Shown here in pieces: positions 17,782 to 27,388 of a stretch of DNA of 64,000 nucleotides; the stretch's first letter is position 1, and every line of letters begins with the position of its first letter. The notes under the pieces were generated by a model. The model saw only the letters and a program-made list of their open reading frames with translations, was not told the origin of the DNA and searched no databases. This stretch comes from Roseiarcus sp050012775 (GTDB taxonomy: Bacteria > Pseudomonadota > Alphaproteobacteria > Rhizobiales > Beijerinckiaceae), in NCBI GenBank assembly GCA_050012775.1, contig JBEKGN010000021.1:21919-85918 (forward strand). The letters are read 5' to 3'. The position numbers were made by a program, and so were the translations under genes.

Positions 17782-18077
17782 ACGCCTTTCGGCTCGCGCC
17801 GCGCCGCGCCGCGCACGCGCTCATTCGCTTCTATCAACTGACGCTTTCGTCGCTCATCGGGCGCCAGTGCCGCTATCTCCCGAGCTGCTCGGCCTATACG
17901 GACGAGGCGATCCAGCGCCATGGGCTCTGGGCGGGCGGATGGATGGGCGCCGCGCGGATATGCCGCTGCCATCCCTGGAGCGCCTCCGGCTTCGATCCGC
18001 CGCCCGCGGCGGTCGCGCCCGGGGCGTCCTGGATGCGTCCCTGGCGCTACGGGCGCTGGCGCTATCGCTGCGAGTGA
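17778..18077 (+). CDS. yidD: Membrane protein insertion efficiency factor YidD
   Basis: 99 residues, with the YidD core LIRFYQLTLSSLIGRQCRYLPSCSAYTDEAIQRHG, then GAARICRCHPWSASGFDP and conserved Cys pairs. It is a peripheral inner-membrane protein thought to help YidC/Sec insertion. It begins at a GTG overlapping the scaffold gene stop. Usually yidD sits with rnpA-yidC; here it is coupled to an Fe-S scaffold instead, an arrangement seen in several alphaproteobacteria. Confidence 0.93.
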   Translation: MNAFRLAPRRAAHALIRFYQLTLSSLIGRQCRYLPSCSAYTDEAIQRHGLWAGGWMGAARICRCHPWSASGFDPPPAAVAPGASWMRPWRYGRWRYRCE

Positions 18078-18190
18078 GCGCGGACGGCAGGCGGGAAGCG
18101 CGTCGCTTGCGCGCGCGCAAGGGGCGGTTTTCATCCGTCGTTAACCATGACGTGTTTTCGTGGGGAAAACCGTTTCTCTTTGGTGATGCT

Positions 18191-18856
18191 ATGTCTTTGC
18201 GCCGTTTCGTTGTTTGCTTCCTGCTCGTTCTCGCCGCGCCCTCCGCGGCCTTGGCCGAGGACGGCGTGATGATCGGCGACAGTCTCGGCGTCGGCGTAAA
18301 CTGGGCGGCCAAATTGCCGTCGCAGGCCAAGAACAGTGTCGCCATCTACAACGGCTGGGTTCTCGAACAGCTTCGCCAGGCGCCGCGCGGCGCCACGGTG
18401 TTCATGAGCCTAGGCACCAACGACGCGATCGGCAACGCGCTCAACGTGAAGAAGCCGGTCGAGACGATTGTCGCAACCGCCGAGTCGCAGGGCTTAAAGC
18501 TCGTTTGGATGGGGCCGCCTTGCGTCCTTCCGGCGTGGGAGGCGCATGCCAAGCAACTCGACGAAATCCTCGCCGCGCAATTGGCGGGCACTCCAGTCCA
18601 GTACGTGAGCATGCAGGACCCGGGCCTCTGCGACCGTTCGCTCCGCGCCCCCGACGGCGTGCATTTTAATATGGCGGGCTACACGCGCATGTGGCAGAAA
18701 GCGGCCTCGGCCGCGGGTTTCCCGGTTGTCGTCGCCGCTGCGAGTGAGCACAAGCCTGTCGCCCCCGCCAGCAAGAAGACGCCCGGCAAGAAGAGACACA
18801 AAAAGAAAAAGCCAGTCGCCCAACCGGCGACACACACCACGCCCGCGCCGAATTGA
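18191..18856 (+). CDS. Secreted SGNH hydrolase with Lys/His-rich tail
   Basis: 221 residues with a signal peptide (MSLRRFVVCFLLVLAAPSAALA). The SGNH blocks are GDSLGVG (block I, Ser nucleophile), SLGTND (block III) and DGVHF (block V His). The last 35 residues are a basic, disordered tail (KKTPGKKRHKKKK, then Pro/Thr-rich), perhaps binding an anionic polymer. It is the first of three different SGNH proteins in a row ahead of an MBOAT acyltransferase, so it is likely a polysaccharide esterase or acetyl-transfer partner in the periplasm. Confidence 0.85.
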   Translation: MSLRRFVVCFLLVLAAPSAALAEDGVMIGDSLGVGVNWAAKLPSQAKNSVAIYNGWVLEQLRQAPRGATVFMSLGTNDAIGNALNVKKPVETIVATAESQGLKLVWMGPPCVLPAWEAHAKQLDEILAAQLAGTPVQYVSMQDPGLCDRSLRAPDGVHFNMAGYTRMWQKAASAAGFPVVVAAASEHKPVAPASKKTPGKKRHKKKKPVAQPATHTTPAPN

Positions 18857-18886
18857 GGGCAATCGTCAGCCGAGGGCGCTTGAGGG

Positions 18887-19678
18887 ATGTGGAAGAAGAG
18901 GTTCTATACGTCGGCAATCTGCGTCGCATTGGGCGCGGTTTTCGTTTGCGGCCCCGGCGCGCGCGCCGCTCATGCGGCGCCGGGCGAGCCGCCCGTCCAT
19001 ATCGCTTTTGTCGGCGATTCGATGGCGGACGGGCTGTGGGGGGCGCTGTTCCGGCGCCTCGGAAAAGACAAATGTCTGGCGGACAAGGTTAAATTGATAC
19101 GTCACGCCAAGAACGGGACGGGATTGACTCGGCTGGACCAATACAACTGGGTGGACGAAGTGGCGGCGATTGCGACCGACCCCGGCGTCGATTTGTTTGT
19201 CGGTTCGTTCGGCATCAACGATCGTCAATCGATCGTCGACGCCGCGAAGACGCGCACCGAATACGGCGGGCCCAACTATGACAGCCGCTACGAGGGGATC
19301 GTCGAAGACGTCGTGCAAAACGCGCTCGCGCATGGCTCCTCGATGCTGGTGATGGGTCTTCCCGTCATGCTCGATTCGGCCGCCAACGCCGACGCGACCG
19401 CCAAGAACCGCCTTTTCGCCGAAGCGGTCGCGCATGTCGCTTCGCCGCGCGCCGCCTATGTTCCGCCCTGGGAATCGCATCCGGGCGTCGACGAATACAA
19501 GCCCTTTCTGCCCAACGCGAATAATGCGATGGTGCAAGTTCGCGCTCCCGACGGCATTCACTTCACGACCGCCGGTTACGACATGGTGATGGACGCTTTC
19601 TATCCCTCCATCATGGAAAGTCTGAAGCAGCGCGGGCGCGACGTCGCGAGCGAGTGCGAGAAAATGGGAGCAAGGTGA
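18887..19678 (+). CDS. Secreted SGNH hydrolase, DUF459-type
   Basis: 263 residues with an N-terminal signal peptide (cleavage near ARAAHA). Block I reads FVGDSMADGLWG, the central block reads SFGINDRQS (an I replaces the usual T/N), and block V reads DGIHFTTAGYDM. DUF459 proteins are SGNH-fold periplasmic enzymes linked to cell-wall or exopolysaccharide acylation. It is 30 bases downstream of the first SGNH gene and overlaps the third. Confidence 0.85.
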   Translation: MWKKRFYTSAICVALGAVFVCGPGARAAHAAPGEPPVHIAFVGDSMADGLWGALFRRLGKDKCLADKVKLIRHAKNGTGLTRLDQYNWVDEVAAIATDPGVDLFVGSFGINDRQSIVDAAKTRTEYGGPNYDSRYEGIVEDVVQNALAHGSSMLVMGLPVMLDSAANADATAKNRLFAEAVAHVASPRAAYVPPWESHPGVDEYKPFLPNANNAMVQVRAPDGIHFTTAGYDMVMDAFYPSIMESLKQRGRDVASECEKMGAR

Positions 19679-21240
19679 GGGGCTTGCGAAATTCGGTGGC
19701 GCTGCTCGCATGGGCTCTGGCCCTGCTGATCGGCGCGGCGGGCGCGAGCCTGACCGCGACGGTCGGCCTGGGCGACGCCTCGAGCGATCCCGTCGTCGAG
19801 CGATCCCTCGAGGCGGCGAGCCGGCTCGCATTGCCCTCGAAGCTGGAGGCCTCCTCGCTCGCCCTCGCCGACGCGCGCCTGGCGGTCTGGCGCCCGCGGG
19901 ACCGGCGCGCGCCGATCGAAGCGGCGGTTCTGGCGGACGCTCCGCCGACCCGGGCCGAAAAATTGCTGCGCGTCGCGATGCTCGCCGCCCCGACGGCCGA
20001 CCTGACGCCGACGAACCGCACGCGCGGCCTCGGCGCGCTCTCCGCGCTGGAGGCGGCCTTGCCCGCCGCCGATCGCCCGGGGGCTGAGTTTTCCGCCTAC
20101 GGCGAATTGGCGCCCGATATTTTCGCGACCCGCCGCCTGACGATCCTGCAGCTCGGCGACAGCCATACCGCGGCCGATTATTTCACCGGCCGCGTCCGCG
20201 AGCGCCTGCAGCAAGTGTTCGGCTCGGGCGGGACGGCCTATATCGTGCCCGGCAAGCCGCATCTCGGCGTAAGGTCGGCCCTGTTCGAGAGCGACGCCTC
20301 CGAGGGCTGGACCTACGAGGCGCTGCAAAAATCGGACGAAAAGCGCCGCTTCTACCTCTCCGGCTTCAACGCGGTGGCGCGGCGCGCCGGCGCCTCGCTC
20401 AGCCTGAGGGCGCGCGGCGGCCTTCCCTACAATCGGCTCGAAGTCGCCTTTCTCAAGCAACCGGGGGGCGGTCGCGCCGAAGTGCTGGTCGACGGCGAGC
20501 CCGGCGGGCAGATCGATCTCGACGGCGCGGCGGACGAGCGCGCGACGCTTGACGTTCAGCCGTCGGAGACGGGCGCCCGAGGTTTCCACGACATCGCGGT
20601 GCGCGCGCTCAGCGACGCCCCGGTGACGGTGACCGGCGTCGAGGTCGCTCGCGAAGGCGACGGCGTCTCCTACATCAGCCTCGGTTTCCCCGGCGCGACG
20701 GTGCAACTGCTGCAAAAGCTCGCCACCGAGAATCTCGCCGACGACTTGCGACGGCTGGCGCCGGATATCGTCGTGCTCGCCTTCGGAACCAACGAAGGCT
20801 TCAACGACGCGTTGGATGTCGCCGCCTATTCCGCTCAATACGAACAGATCGTGCGAAGGCTCCAGACGCTTCGGCCGGGCCTGCGCGTCATCATGATCGG
20901 TCCGCCCGACGGCGCGCGCGCGGCGTCCGCGCCGCAGCCGGTCGCCGCCGACGGCGCCGGACAATGCCGCCTGCCGACGCCGCCCAAGCTCGCGCAGGTG
21001 CGCGAGGCGCAACGGCGGCTCGCCGAGCGCATCGGCGCCGATTTCTGGGATTGGTCGTCCGTGATGCCGGGCCCGTGCGGAGCGCAGGTCTGGGCCGCCG
21101 CCAACCCGCCGCTCATGGCGCATGATTTCGTGCACATGACGCTGGAAGGCTATAAACAAAGCGCCGACCGATTCGCGGATTTCCTGATCCCGCGCATCGA
21201 TGGCCCGCAGGCCGGCGCCCATGTTGTTTCCAACAATTGA
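19675..21240 (+). CDS. Large SGNH/GDSL family protein
   Basis: 521 residues from a GTG at 19675 that overlaps the previous stop (GTGA; GGGAGCAAG ahead). An N-terminal anchor or signal (about 5-30), then an unassigned 110-residue stretch, then the SGNH fold: LQLGDSHTAADY (Ser), AFGTNEGFND and DFVHMTLEGY (His). A beta-rich insert lies around 240-330, as in AlgX-like or PatB-like acetyl-transfer partners. It overlaps the MBOAT gene, so the two are translated together. Confidence 0.85.
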   Translation: MRGLRNSVALLAWALALLIGAAGASLTATVGLGDASSDPVVERSLEAASRLALPSKLEASSLALADARLAVWRPRDRRAPIEAAVLADAPPTRAEKLLRVAMLAAPTADLTPTNRTRGLGALSALEAALPAADRPGAEFSAYGELAPDIFATRRLTILQLGDSHTAADYFTGRVRERLQQVFGSGGTAYIVPGKPHLGVRSALFESDASEGWTYEALQKSDEKRRFYLSGFNAVARRAGASLSLRARGGLPYNRLEVAFLKQPGGGRAEVLVDGEPGGQIDLDGAADERATLDVQPSETGARGFHDIAVRALSDAPVTVTGVEVAREGDGVSYISLGFPGATVQLLQKLATENLADDLRRLAPDIVVLAFGTNEGFNDALDVAAYSAQYEQIVRRLQTLRPGLRVIMIGPPDGARAASAPQPVAADGAGQCRLPTPPKLAQVREAQRRLAERIGADFWDWSSVMPGPCGAQVWAAANPPLMAHDFVHMTLEGYKQSADRFADFLIPRIDGPQAGAHVVSNN

Positions 21241-22639
21241 TTTCGCGCTGTTCTTCGCGTTCTCGTTCGCGTTGGTCTGGGGCCTCAATTCCTACAACAC
21301 TCTGAAGAAGGTCGTCCTGCTCGCGCTGAGCCTGGCCTTCTACGCCTCGTGGAACTGGCGGTTCCTGCTCCTGCTGCTGGCCAGCGGCGCGATTTCCTAT
21401 TTCGTCGGGCTCTATGTCGACGCGGGCGCGCGCCGGCCCTTTCGCCGCCTCGCGCTCGGCCTCGGCGTCGCGCTCGATCTCGGCATTCTCGGCTATTTCA
21501 AATATCTCGACTTCTTCATCGCGCAGGTTCTCACCCTCGCCCATGCGCTGGGGCTCAATCCGTCGATCGACTTCGTCAACGTCACTCTGCCGGTGGCGAT
21601 CTCGTTCCTGACCTTTCACGCGATTTCCTACATCGTCGACGTCTATCGCGGCCGCCTCGCGTCGTCGCGCTCGCCGCTCGACATCGTGCTCTACATCAGC
21701 TTCTTCCCGCACCTGGTGGCCGGGCCGATCGTGCGCGCGCACGAATTCCTGCCGCAGCTCGCCTCGCCCCGAAGAGCTGGCGACTTCTCGTTCAGCGAGA
21801 ACATGCTGCTGATCCTCGGCGGCCTGTTCAAGAAGATGGTGGTCGCCAATTATCTCGCGGTGCGCTTCGTCGATCCCGTCTTCACCGACCCCTCGCAATT
21901 CTCGCGCTTCGATCTGATCGTCGCGGTCTACGCCTACGCGATCCAGATCTACGCCGATTTCAGCGCCTACACCGACATCGCGATCGGCGTCGCGGCGCTG
22001 CTCGGCTATCGCTTTCCGCAGAATTTCAATCAGCCCTACCGCGCGCTCGGCATCGGCGACTTCTGGCGGCGTTGGCACATGACGCTGTCGAACTGGCTGC
22101 GCGACTATCTCTACGTCCCCTTGGGCGGCAATCGCCACGGCGCGTTCGCGACCGCGCGCAACCTGATGCTGACGATGCTGCTGGGGGGCCTTTGGCACGG
22201 CGCCAATTGGACGTTCCTGATCTGGGGCGCGATGCACGGCGGCGCGCTCGTCGTCGACCACGCCTGGCGGCGCAGCGCCGCCTTCGCCCGCTTTGGCGCC
22301 GGTCCGATCGCCCGCATCGTCGATTGGGCCGTGACGTTTCATTTCGTCTGTTTCGCCTGGCTGTTTTTCCGCGCGCCCTCGCTCGACGCGGCGACGCAGT
22401 TTCTGGCGGGCGTGTGGAGCGACAACGGCGCGCCGAACACCATGCCGATGATCGTTCTGCCGCTCATCGCCTGCGGGGCGTTGACGCAAATGGTCCCGCC
22501 GCAGACGCGCGGCGCGATCGGCGCCGTCCTCGACAATCGCGGTCCGCTGCTACAGACCGCCTTCGGCTTCGCGCTGCTCTATATCATCGTCGTCATGTCG
22601 CCGTCGGCCTCCGCGCCGTTCATCTATTTCCAGTTCTAG
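21221..22639 (+). CDS. MBOAT family O-acyltransferase (AlgI-like)
   Basis: 472 residues, polytopic. Hallmarks are MLFPTIDFALFF at the N-terminus, YFVGLYVD, FHAISYIVDVYRG, FNQPYRALGIGDFWRRWHMTLSNWLRDYLYVPLGGNR, and the catalytic His in GGLWHGANWTFLIWGAMHGG. AlgI-type proteins move acyl groups across the inner membrane to an SGNH partner that modifies exported polysaccharide. The start overlaps the SGNH gene by 20 bases. Confidence 0.93.
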   Translation: MLFPTIDFALFFAFSFALVWGLNSYNTLKKVVLLALSLAFYASWNWRFLLLLLASGAISYFVGLYVDAGARRPFRRLALGLGVALDLGILGYFKYLDFFIAQVLTLAHALGLNPSIDFVNVTLPVAISFLTFHAISYIVDVYRGRLASSRSPLDIVLYISFFPHLVAGPIVRAHEFLPQLASPRRAGDFSFSENMLLILGGLFKKMVVANYLAVRFVDPVFTDPSQFSRFDLIVAVYAYAIQIYADFSAYTDIAIGVAALLGYRFPQNFNQPYRALGIGDFWRRWHMTLSNWLRDYLYVPLGGNRHGAFATARNLMLTMLLGGLWHGANWTFLIWGAMHGGALVVDHAWRRSAAFARFGAGPIARIVDWAVTFHFVCFAWLFFRAPSLDAATQFLAGVWSDNGAPNTMPMIVLPLIACGALTQMVPPQTRGAIGAVLDNRGPLLQTAFGFALLYIIVVMSPSASAPFIYFQF

Positions 22640-22650
22640 GGAAAGCGCGA

Positions 22651-22917
22651 TTGACCCCTCCGCCGCAACGACCCGCCTCGGCGACCAGCCCCTGGAGCTG
22701 GGCGCGCGTCGTCTATGCCGTTCTCGCGCTGACCGCCTTCTGCTTTTCCGGCGCGATGGCCGACTGGCTCGACGAACGCAACGCCGGCGGCTGGCTCGCC
22801 GCGCCGTTGGCCCTCGCGCGCGGCGTTGACGCGGCCTCCGCGGCGGTCGGGGTCAAGGGGGTCGGGGAGGGGCTGCGCAAGTGGTTCGCGCGAGCGGTGG
22901 GCGAGTCGGACACGTAA
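22651..22917 (+). CDS. Small single-span membrane protein of the MBOAT cluster
   Basis: 88 residues from a TTG at 22651, eleven bases after the MBOAT stop. A membrane segment lies near residues 19-38 (VVYAVLALTAFCFSGAMADWL), then an amphipathic stretch ending in acidic residues. It resembles the membrane-anchoring N-terminal part that DUF459 SGNH proteins often carry, so it may be an adaptor or a separated anchor. The start codon is tentative because no strong ribosome site is seen. Confidence 0.55.
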   Translation: MTPPPQRPASATSPWSWARVVYAVLALTAFCFSGAMADWLDERNAGGWLAAPLALARGVDAASAAVGVKGVGEGLRKWFARAVGESDT

Positions 22918-22945
22918 AAGGCGGCGCCGCACAGCCGAGCGAAAT

Positions 22946-23581
22946 TCACTGGGCGCCGCGATTATCGGATGCGAGCGAATTGAACTGGTCGACCAAGGCC
23001 GCCCGGAATGCGACGAGAGCTCGCTTGTCGCCCGACAGGTGTTGCTGGAGATAATACCGAAACAGTCCGTCGAACGCGACGTACACGCTAAGAGGGCTCA
23101 CAATTTCAATATCGAGACGCTGGAGAAGCCGGACCACGACATTGACGAGGGCCCGCTCGATCTCGTCGACGACGGGATGGAAAGCTTCGTCGAACAGGGC
23201 CTGCCCCCTGATGTCGTACCATAACCTGTGCGTGTTCGCATGTTGCGCGACGGCGCCGACCAAGGCGTCGACAAACCCAGCGATGACGGCGTCGGCGGGA
23301 GTTTCCGGCGCCATCGCCGCGTCAAGCATGGCGATGAAGGTCTCTTTGTAGAGCCGCACGCAATAGGAGATCAGATCGATCTTGTCTTCGAAGTAATAGT
23401 GAAGGATGCCAAGCGAGACGCCCGACTGACTCGCGATATCGCGCAGACTCGTGCGGGCGTAACCGAGGCTGCCGAGCGTCGCTATCGCATGCTCGGCCAG
23501 TTCGCGCTTTTTGTCCGCGCGCTTGCTCGATCGTTTCGTCGCTTCGTCGCGCGGCTTCGCGAGTTTGATTGTCTTGCCCAA
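22946..23581 (-). CDS. TetR-family transcriptional regulator
   Basis: 211 residues. The N-terminal HTH is near 40-62 (TSLRDIASQSGVSLGILHYYF), preceded by a Lys/Arg-rich arm, and the C-terminal ligand domain is helical. It lies 45 bases downstream of the aldehyde dehydrogenase on the same strand, so it is probably the autoregulated repressor of the GMC-ALDH operon. The apparent start is a TTG at 23581; an ATG 13 bases upstream is in a different frame. There is no strong Shine-Dalgarno, so the exact start is uncertain. Confidence 0.88.
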   Translation of the reverse strand: MGKTIKLAKPRDEATKRSSKRADKKRELAEHAIATLGSLGYARTSLRDIASQSGVSLGILHYYFEDKIDLISYCVRLYKETFIAMLDAAMAPETPADAVIAGFVDALVGAVAQHANTHRLWYDIRGQALFDEAFHPVVDEIERALVNVVVRLLQRLDIEIVSPLSVYVAFDGLFRYYLQQHLSGDKRALVAFRAALVDQFNSLASDNRGAQ

Positions 23582-23626
23582 CCGACTCGCTCATGAAATT
23601 GGAAATTGGCGGCCCTGCGACGGCGC

Positions 23627-25363
23627 TTATCCCAAAAGCGCGTTCAGGAAGATGCGGGGAATTTTCGACCAGCTCGGCCGATATTCGAAAGACGTCAGCA
23701 GTCGGCCGATAACATGCTGCTTGCGATTTGTCACGAACCAGGGCGGCCGCGGAAGCAAGGTCATCTCGCCGCTGAGAATGTTGCGCGGATAGGGGGTGAA
23801 CGGCGCCTCCACCACTGTGCGCTCGGGCTTGTCGAACATGTAGGTGTTGTGAACCGCGCCGATTCCGCTCTGTACGTCGTCGAGCGTGTGTCCGGGAAAG
23901 GCGCCCCAGGGCGTCTGGACGAGCAGGAAACCGAGACCTGCCCATCCGTTGATGGCGATGCAACCGTAGTGCAGTTCGGCGATGATCTGCTCGAACTTGC
24001 GGCGGCCGATCTTTCGTATCGTAGCGGGATGGATGAGAATGTTCGCTCCCAGCGTTCCGCGCAACCGTTCGTTGGCGTAGCCGATCGCCTTTCTCAGAAA
24101 GCTTTCGGAATCGAGGTCGTCGATGCGGCGGACGCTCATCGCGGGCGCGAACACTTCATTGGTCTCGAACCAGGCATCGTCGCCATTCGCCAGCGGCACG
24201 ACCACGCAGGCCGGCGCCTGGTCGCGCACGAACTTCGTCGCGTCCCGGCCGTGGCTGGCGAAATCGGCCATGCGCTTCTCAGCCCCGGGGTAATAGGCCG
24301 CCCGCGGCGGCGCGGCCTTGAGGGTCTCAGCGAGCTTGTGCAGCAACGGCGCGGTTCCCTCCCAGCGTTCCGACACCACCACCATCTGGCAGGCGATGCA
24401 GTTGAAGCCCGAATTATGCAGTTTCTGAGTCGCGATCTGTTCGGCCTGGAAGGAAAGATCGGCGTCCGACCACGGGCCGGGAACCACGATCGTCGGGCAA
24501 ACCGCGCCGAGCTCCGACGTAATCCGCCTGTTGTTTCGCGGCGCGCCCGCCCGTTTGTTGCGGCGTCCCTCCTCGCCGGGCCCCCAGACAATGATGTCGT
24601 GCGAAGTTTCCGCCCCGGTAATGTGGATCTCGTCAATGCCGGGATGATTGCACAGATATTCCCCTACATCGGCGCCGCCGCGCACGATTCGTAAAGCGCC
24701 GCGCGCGATTAATGGCTTCAATGCGATTTGCAGGACATCGATGAGATAGTCGTTGACGGGGTTCATCTTCAGGATCGTAACCTGATGCTCGGCGAACAGC
24801 TTCTGAAAGCAGTCGAGCGGCGCGATGGCGGCGATATTGCCGGCGCCGAGCACAAGCGCGACCTTTCCTTCGCGAGTGGCCGCTGGGGCGTCGTAAGCGC
24901 CGGCGGTATTGGCCGCCAGATTGTCCTTCGTCACCCCGGCCTGCATCCAAACGTCGGCCTTGACGCCGGAGAGAAGAAGGCGATCCCAAATCGAGTTGGG
25001 AACGACGGTCACCGCAATGTGGCCGTTGGGAAGGTCGCGAACGGGCAGGCGCCGCAAGAACGCCTTGCCATCCATCTGCGACAAGGTCTGCATGAGGGCG
25101 TTGCAGCCGGACATCAGCGCGTAGGGTCCGGAAATCCATTCTTCGCCCACGAGCGGCGAATCCGAGGGGATCTGCTTCTTTCGCGCCGCTGTCAGCGCCC
25201 AGCTTTCCGCGACATTCATCAGCTGATCTTTTATCTCGGCCAAGATCGCCACGCGCTCTCCCGCGCTGGTGCGCGCCCACGAATCCTTGTGTTCTTGAAG
25301 CTCCGCGATCGCCTGATCCAGGTCGCCGAAGGCGAATTGCTCGGTCATTGCCGGTTGGGCCAT
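23627..25363 (-). CDS. Aldehyde dehydrogenase family protein (long form)
   Basis: 578 residues, longer than the usual 480-500. The catalytic Cys is in NSGFNCIACQMV and the general-base Glu in ITSELGAVCP, a divergence from ELGGK. The Rossmann part has LGAGNIAAIAPLDCFQKL. A strong AGGAGG precedes the ATG at 25363. It lies 18 bases after the GMC oxidoreductase, so it probably oxidises the aldehyde made by that enzyme to the acid. No substrate can be read from sequence; polyether or long-chain alcohol pathways use the same gene pair. Confidence 0.85.
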   Translation of the reverse strand: MAQPAMTEQFAFGDLDQAIAELQEHKDSWARTSAGERVAILAEIKDQLMNVAESWALTAARKKQIPSDSPLVGEEWISGPYALMSGCNALMQTLSQMDGKAFLRRLPVRDLPNGHIAVTVVPNSIWDRLLLSGVKADVWMQAGVTKDNLAANTAGAYDAPAATREGKVALVLGAGNIAAIAPLDCFQKLFAEHQVTILKMNPVNDYLIDVLQIALKPLIARGALRIVRGGADVGEYLCNHPGIDEIHITGAETSHDIIVWGPGEEGRRNKRAGAPRNNRRITSELGAVCPTIVVPGPWSDADLSFQAEQIATQKLHNSGFNCIACQMVVVSERWEGTAPLLHKLAETLKAAPPRAAYYPGAEKRMADFASHGRDATKFVRDQAPACVVVPLANGDDAWFETNEVFAPAMSVRRIDDLDSESFLRKAIGYANERLRGTLGANILIHPATIRKIGRRKFEQIIAELHYGCIAINGWAGLGFLLVQTPWGAFPGHTLDDVQSGIGAVHNTYMFDKPERTVVEAPFTPYPRNILSGEMTLLPRPPWFVTNRKQHVIGRLLTSFEYRPSWSKIPRIFLNALLG

Positions 25364-25381
25364 CGTGTAACCTCCTCTAAT

Positions 25382-27007
25382 TCAGTGAACCGCCGCGAGC
25401 GGCGCATGACCGCGAATCATGTCGGCCGCCTTCTCCGCGATCATGATCGTGGGCCCATTGGTGTTTCCGCCGATGAGCGTCGGAAAGATCGAGGCGTCGA
25501 CGACACGCAGAGCTTCAAGGCCGCGCACGCGCAATTGCAGGTCGACGACGGCCATGTCGTCGACGCCCATTTTGCAGGTGCCGACGGGATGGTAGATCGT
25601 GTCGGCGCGCGAGCGGATTTGATCTTCCCATTCGGCGTCGCTCATGCCGTCCTTGGTGTAGACTTCCTTGTCGCGGAATTTGGCCATCGCCGGCGCCTCC
25701 AGTATGGCCCGGGTCATCTTCGCGCCCTTCATCAGGATCTGGAGATCCTCGGCGTTCGAGAGGTATCTGGGGTCGATGCCCGGCGCCGCCATGGGATCCG
25801 CGCTTTCCAGAAAGACCTCGCCGGCCGAGCGCGGCCTAAGCACGCACACGTGACACGAGTAACCGTAGCCGAGATGCAGCTTGCGGACGTGGTCGTCGAC
25901 GATCGAGACGCAGAAATGAAGCTGGACGTCGGGCCTGGCGAGCGATCGATCGGTCTTCAGGAACGCGCCGACTTCCGCGAAGGGCGAGGCGATCAGGCCC
26001 GTCCCGTCCTTGCGCCACTGCAGGATGTGCTTGCAAAGGGCGACCGTTCCCGCGGCCCCGATGCCCAACAGGTCGGTGTCCTTCGACTTATAGGCCAAGA
26101 TGAAATCGAGGTGGTCGCGCAGGTTCTGTCCGACGCCGGGAAGTTCGTGCGCCACGCCGATGCCGTGGCGCTGAAGGTCGTCCGGTCGTCCGACGCCCGA
26201 CAATTGCAAGAGTTGCGGCGAGGCGAAGGCGCCGCCGCAGAGGATGATTTCGCGGTTCGACTCGACTCGCTTGTCGGCGCCGCCGACGCGATAGCGAACG
26301 CCGGTCGCCCGTTTGCCCTCGAATTCGATCTTCGTCGCGTGGGCTTTGGTCAGGATCGTGAGGTTCGCCCTGCCGGAATGAGGATGCAGATAGGCGGCCG
26401 CCGCGGAGCAACGTTCGCCGTTTCTCTCGCGGTCGTGGAACTGAGTCACCTGATAGAGACCGACGCCTTCCTGCTCCGGCCCATTGAAGTCGTCGTTGGT
26501 GCGGAATTGCAGTTCGTTCGCGGCCTGGATGAAGGCGTAGGAGATGGGTCGAGGACTTTCTTGGTCCGAGACATGGAGGGGGCCCGAGGCGCCATGCCAT
26601 GAATCGGCGCCGCGCTCGTTGGCTTCCGAGCGGAGAAAATAGGGAAGAACGTCCTGGTACGACCAGCCCTCGCATCCCAGGTTGGCCCAATCGTCATAGT
26701 CGGAGCGGTGCCCGCGCGTATAGAGCATGGCGTTGATGGCGCTCGAACCGCCGAGCGCCTCGCCGCGCGGCTGATAACCGCGGCGCCCTTTCAGCCCGGC
26801 TTGTGGGACGGTCTCGAAAGCCCAATTGTTGATTTTTGGCTGTCCGCGCAGCATGACGGCGACGCCGGCCGGCGCGCGCACCAGAATGCTCTTGCCTTGG
26901 CCGCCCGCTTCAAGAAGACAGACGGTTACATCAGGATCTTCCGATAGTCTCGAGGCGAGCGTCGAGCCCGCGGATCCGCCGCCGACGATCACATAATCGA
27001 ACTTCAC
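25382..27007 (-). CDS. GMC-family FAD alcohol dehydrogenase
   Basis: 541 residues, glucose-methanol-choline oxidoreductase. FAD motif DYVIVGGGSAGSTLASRLSE at 4-23, GMC signature GEALGGSSAINAMLYTRG, the second GMC signature GGAFASPQLLQLSGVG, and the catalytic His region YHPVGTCKMG plus NTNGPTIMIAEKAAD. Translation starts at a GTG at 27007 behind GGGAGGAACGA. It is the first gene of a three-gene operon with an aldehyde dehydrogenase and a TetR regulator, divergent from mazEF. Confidence 0.92.
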   Translation of the reverse strand: MKFDYVIVGGGSAGSTLASRLSEDPDVTVCLLEAGGQGKSILVRAPAGVAVMLRGQPKINNWAFETVPQAGLKGRRGYQPRGEALGGSSAINAMLYTRGHRSDYDDWANLGCEGWSYQDVLPYFLRSEANERGADSWHGASGPLHVSDQESPRPISYAFIQAANELQFRTNDDFNGPEQEGVGLYQVTQFHDRERNGERCSAAAAYLHPHSGRANLTILTKAHATKIEFEGKRATGVRYRVGGADKRVESNREIILCGGAFASPQLLQLSGVGRPDDLQRHGIGVAHELPGVGQNLRDHLDFILAYKSKDTDLLGIGAAGTVALCKHILQWRKDGTGLIASPFAEVGAFLKTDRSLARPDVQLHFCVSIVDDHVRKLHLGYGYSCHVCVLRPRSAGEVFLESADPMAAPGIDPRYLSNAEDLQILMKGAKMTRAILEAPAMAKFRDKEVYTKDGMSDAEWEDQIRSRADTIYHPVGTCKMGVDDMAVVDLQLRVRGLEALRVVDASIFPTLIGGNTNGPTIMIAEKAADMIRGHAPLAAVH

Positions 27008-27230
27008 TCGTTCCTCCCATCCCATTCTATTTTTTTGTTTTGCTTTTCTTGAGCGCCGCCCGCCTCGCCAAGGCTCGTCCGGCGCTCGAAGGCCGTTCGG
27101 CTTGCGGCCTGTCCACTCCAAGAACCAAGGGCCGCGTCGAAGCTAATCGAAATTGGGCGTTTGTCCAGTACTTTTGTCCAGTTCGACAAGCCGCCCGATC
27201 GTCCGCCCTTCAAGCTCGCTGTTCGGCGCC

Positions 27231-27363
27231 GACGCTTGCGCCGCCGCCCGCGGTCGCGGCGGACGCGATCGAGCGGGGGCGGTAGCGAGATGATGAGGAG
27301 GCAATTGTCTCGCCCTGCTTGATGGCTGCGGTCGAGCGCTGATAGGCGGCAAAGATAAACGCG
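27231..27363. repeat. Diverged intergenic repeat, copy 1
   Basis: About 130 bases sharing several blocks, in the same order, with 28902-29040: acgctcgc/acgcttgc-gccgcc, cgatcgagcg, gcaattgt-tcgc, tgcggtcgagcg, and gatagg-ggcaaag. Neither copy is inside a gene. It is located in the 451-base gap between the GMC gene and mazE, which otherwise holds only the mazE operator. Confidence 0.5.
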
Positions 27364-27388
27364 GAGGCGCCGGATCCCTATGAGGGGC

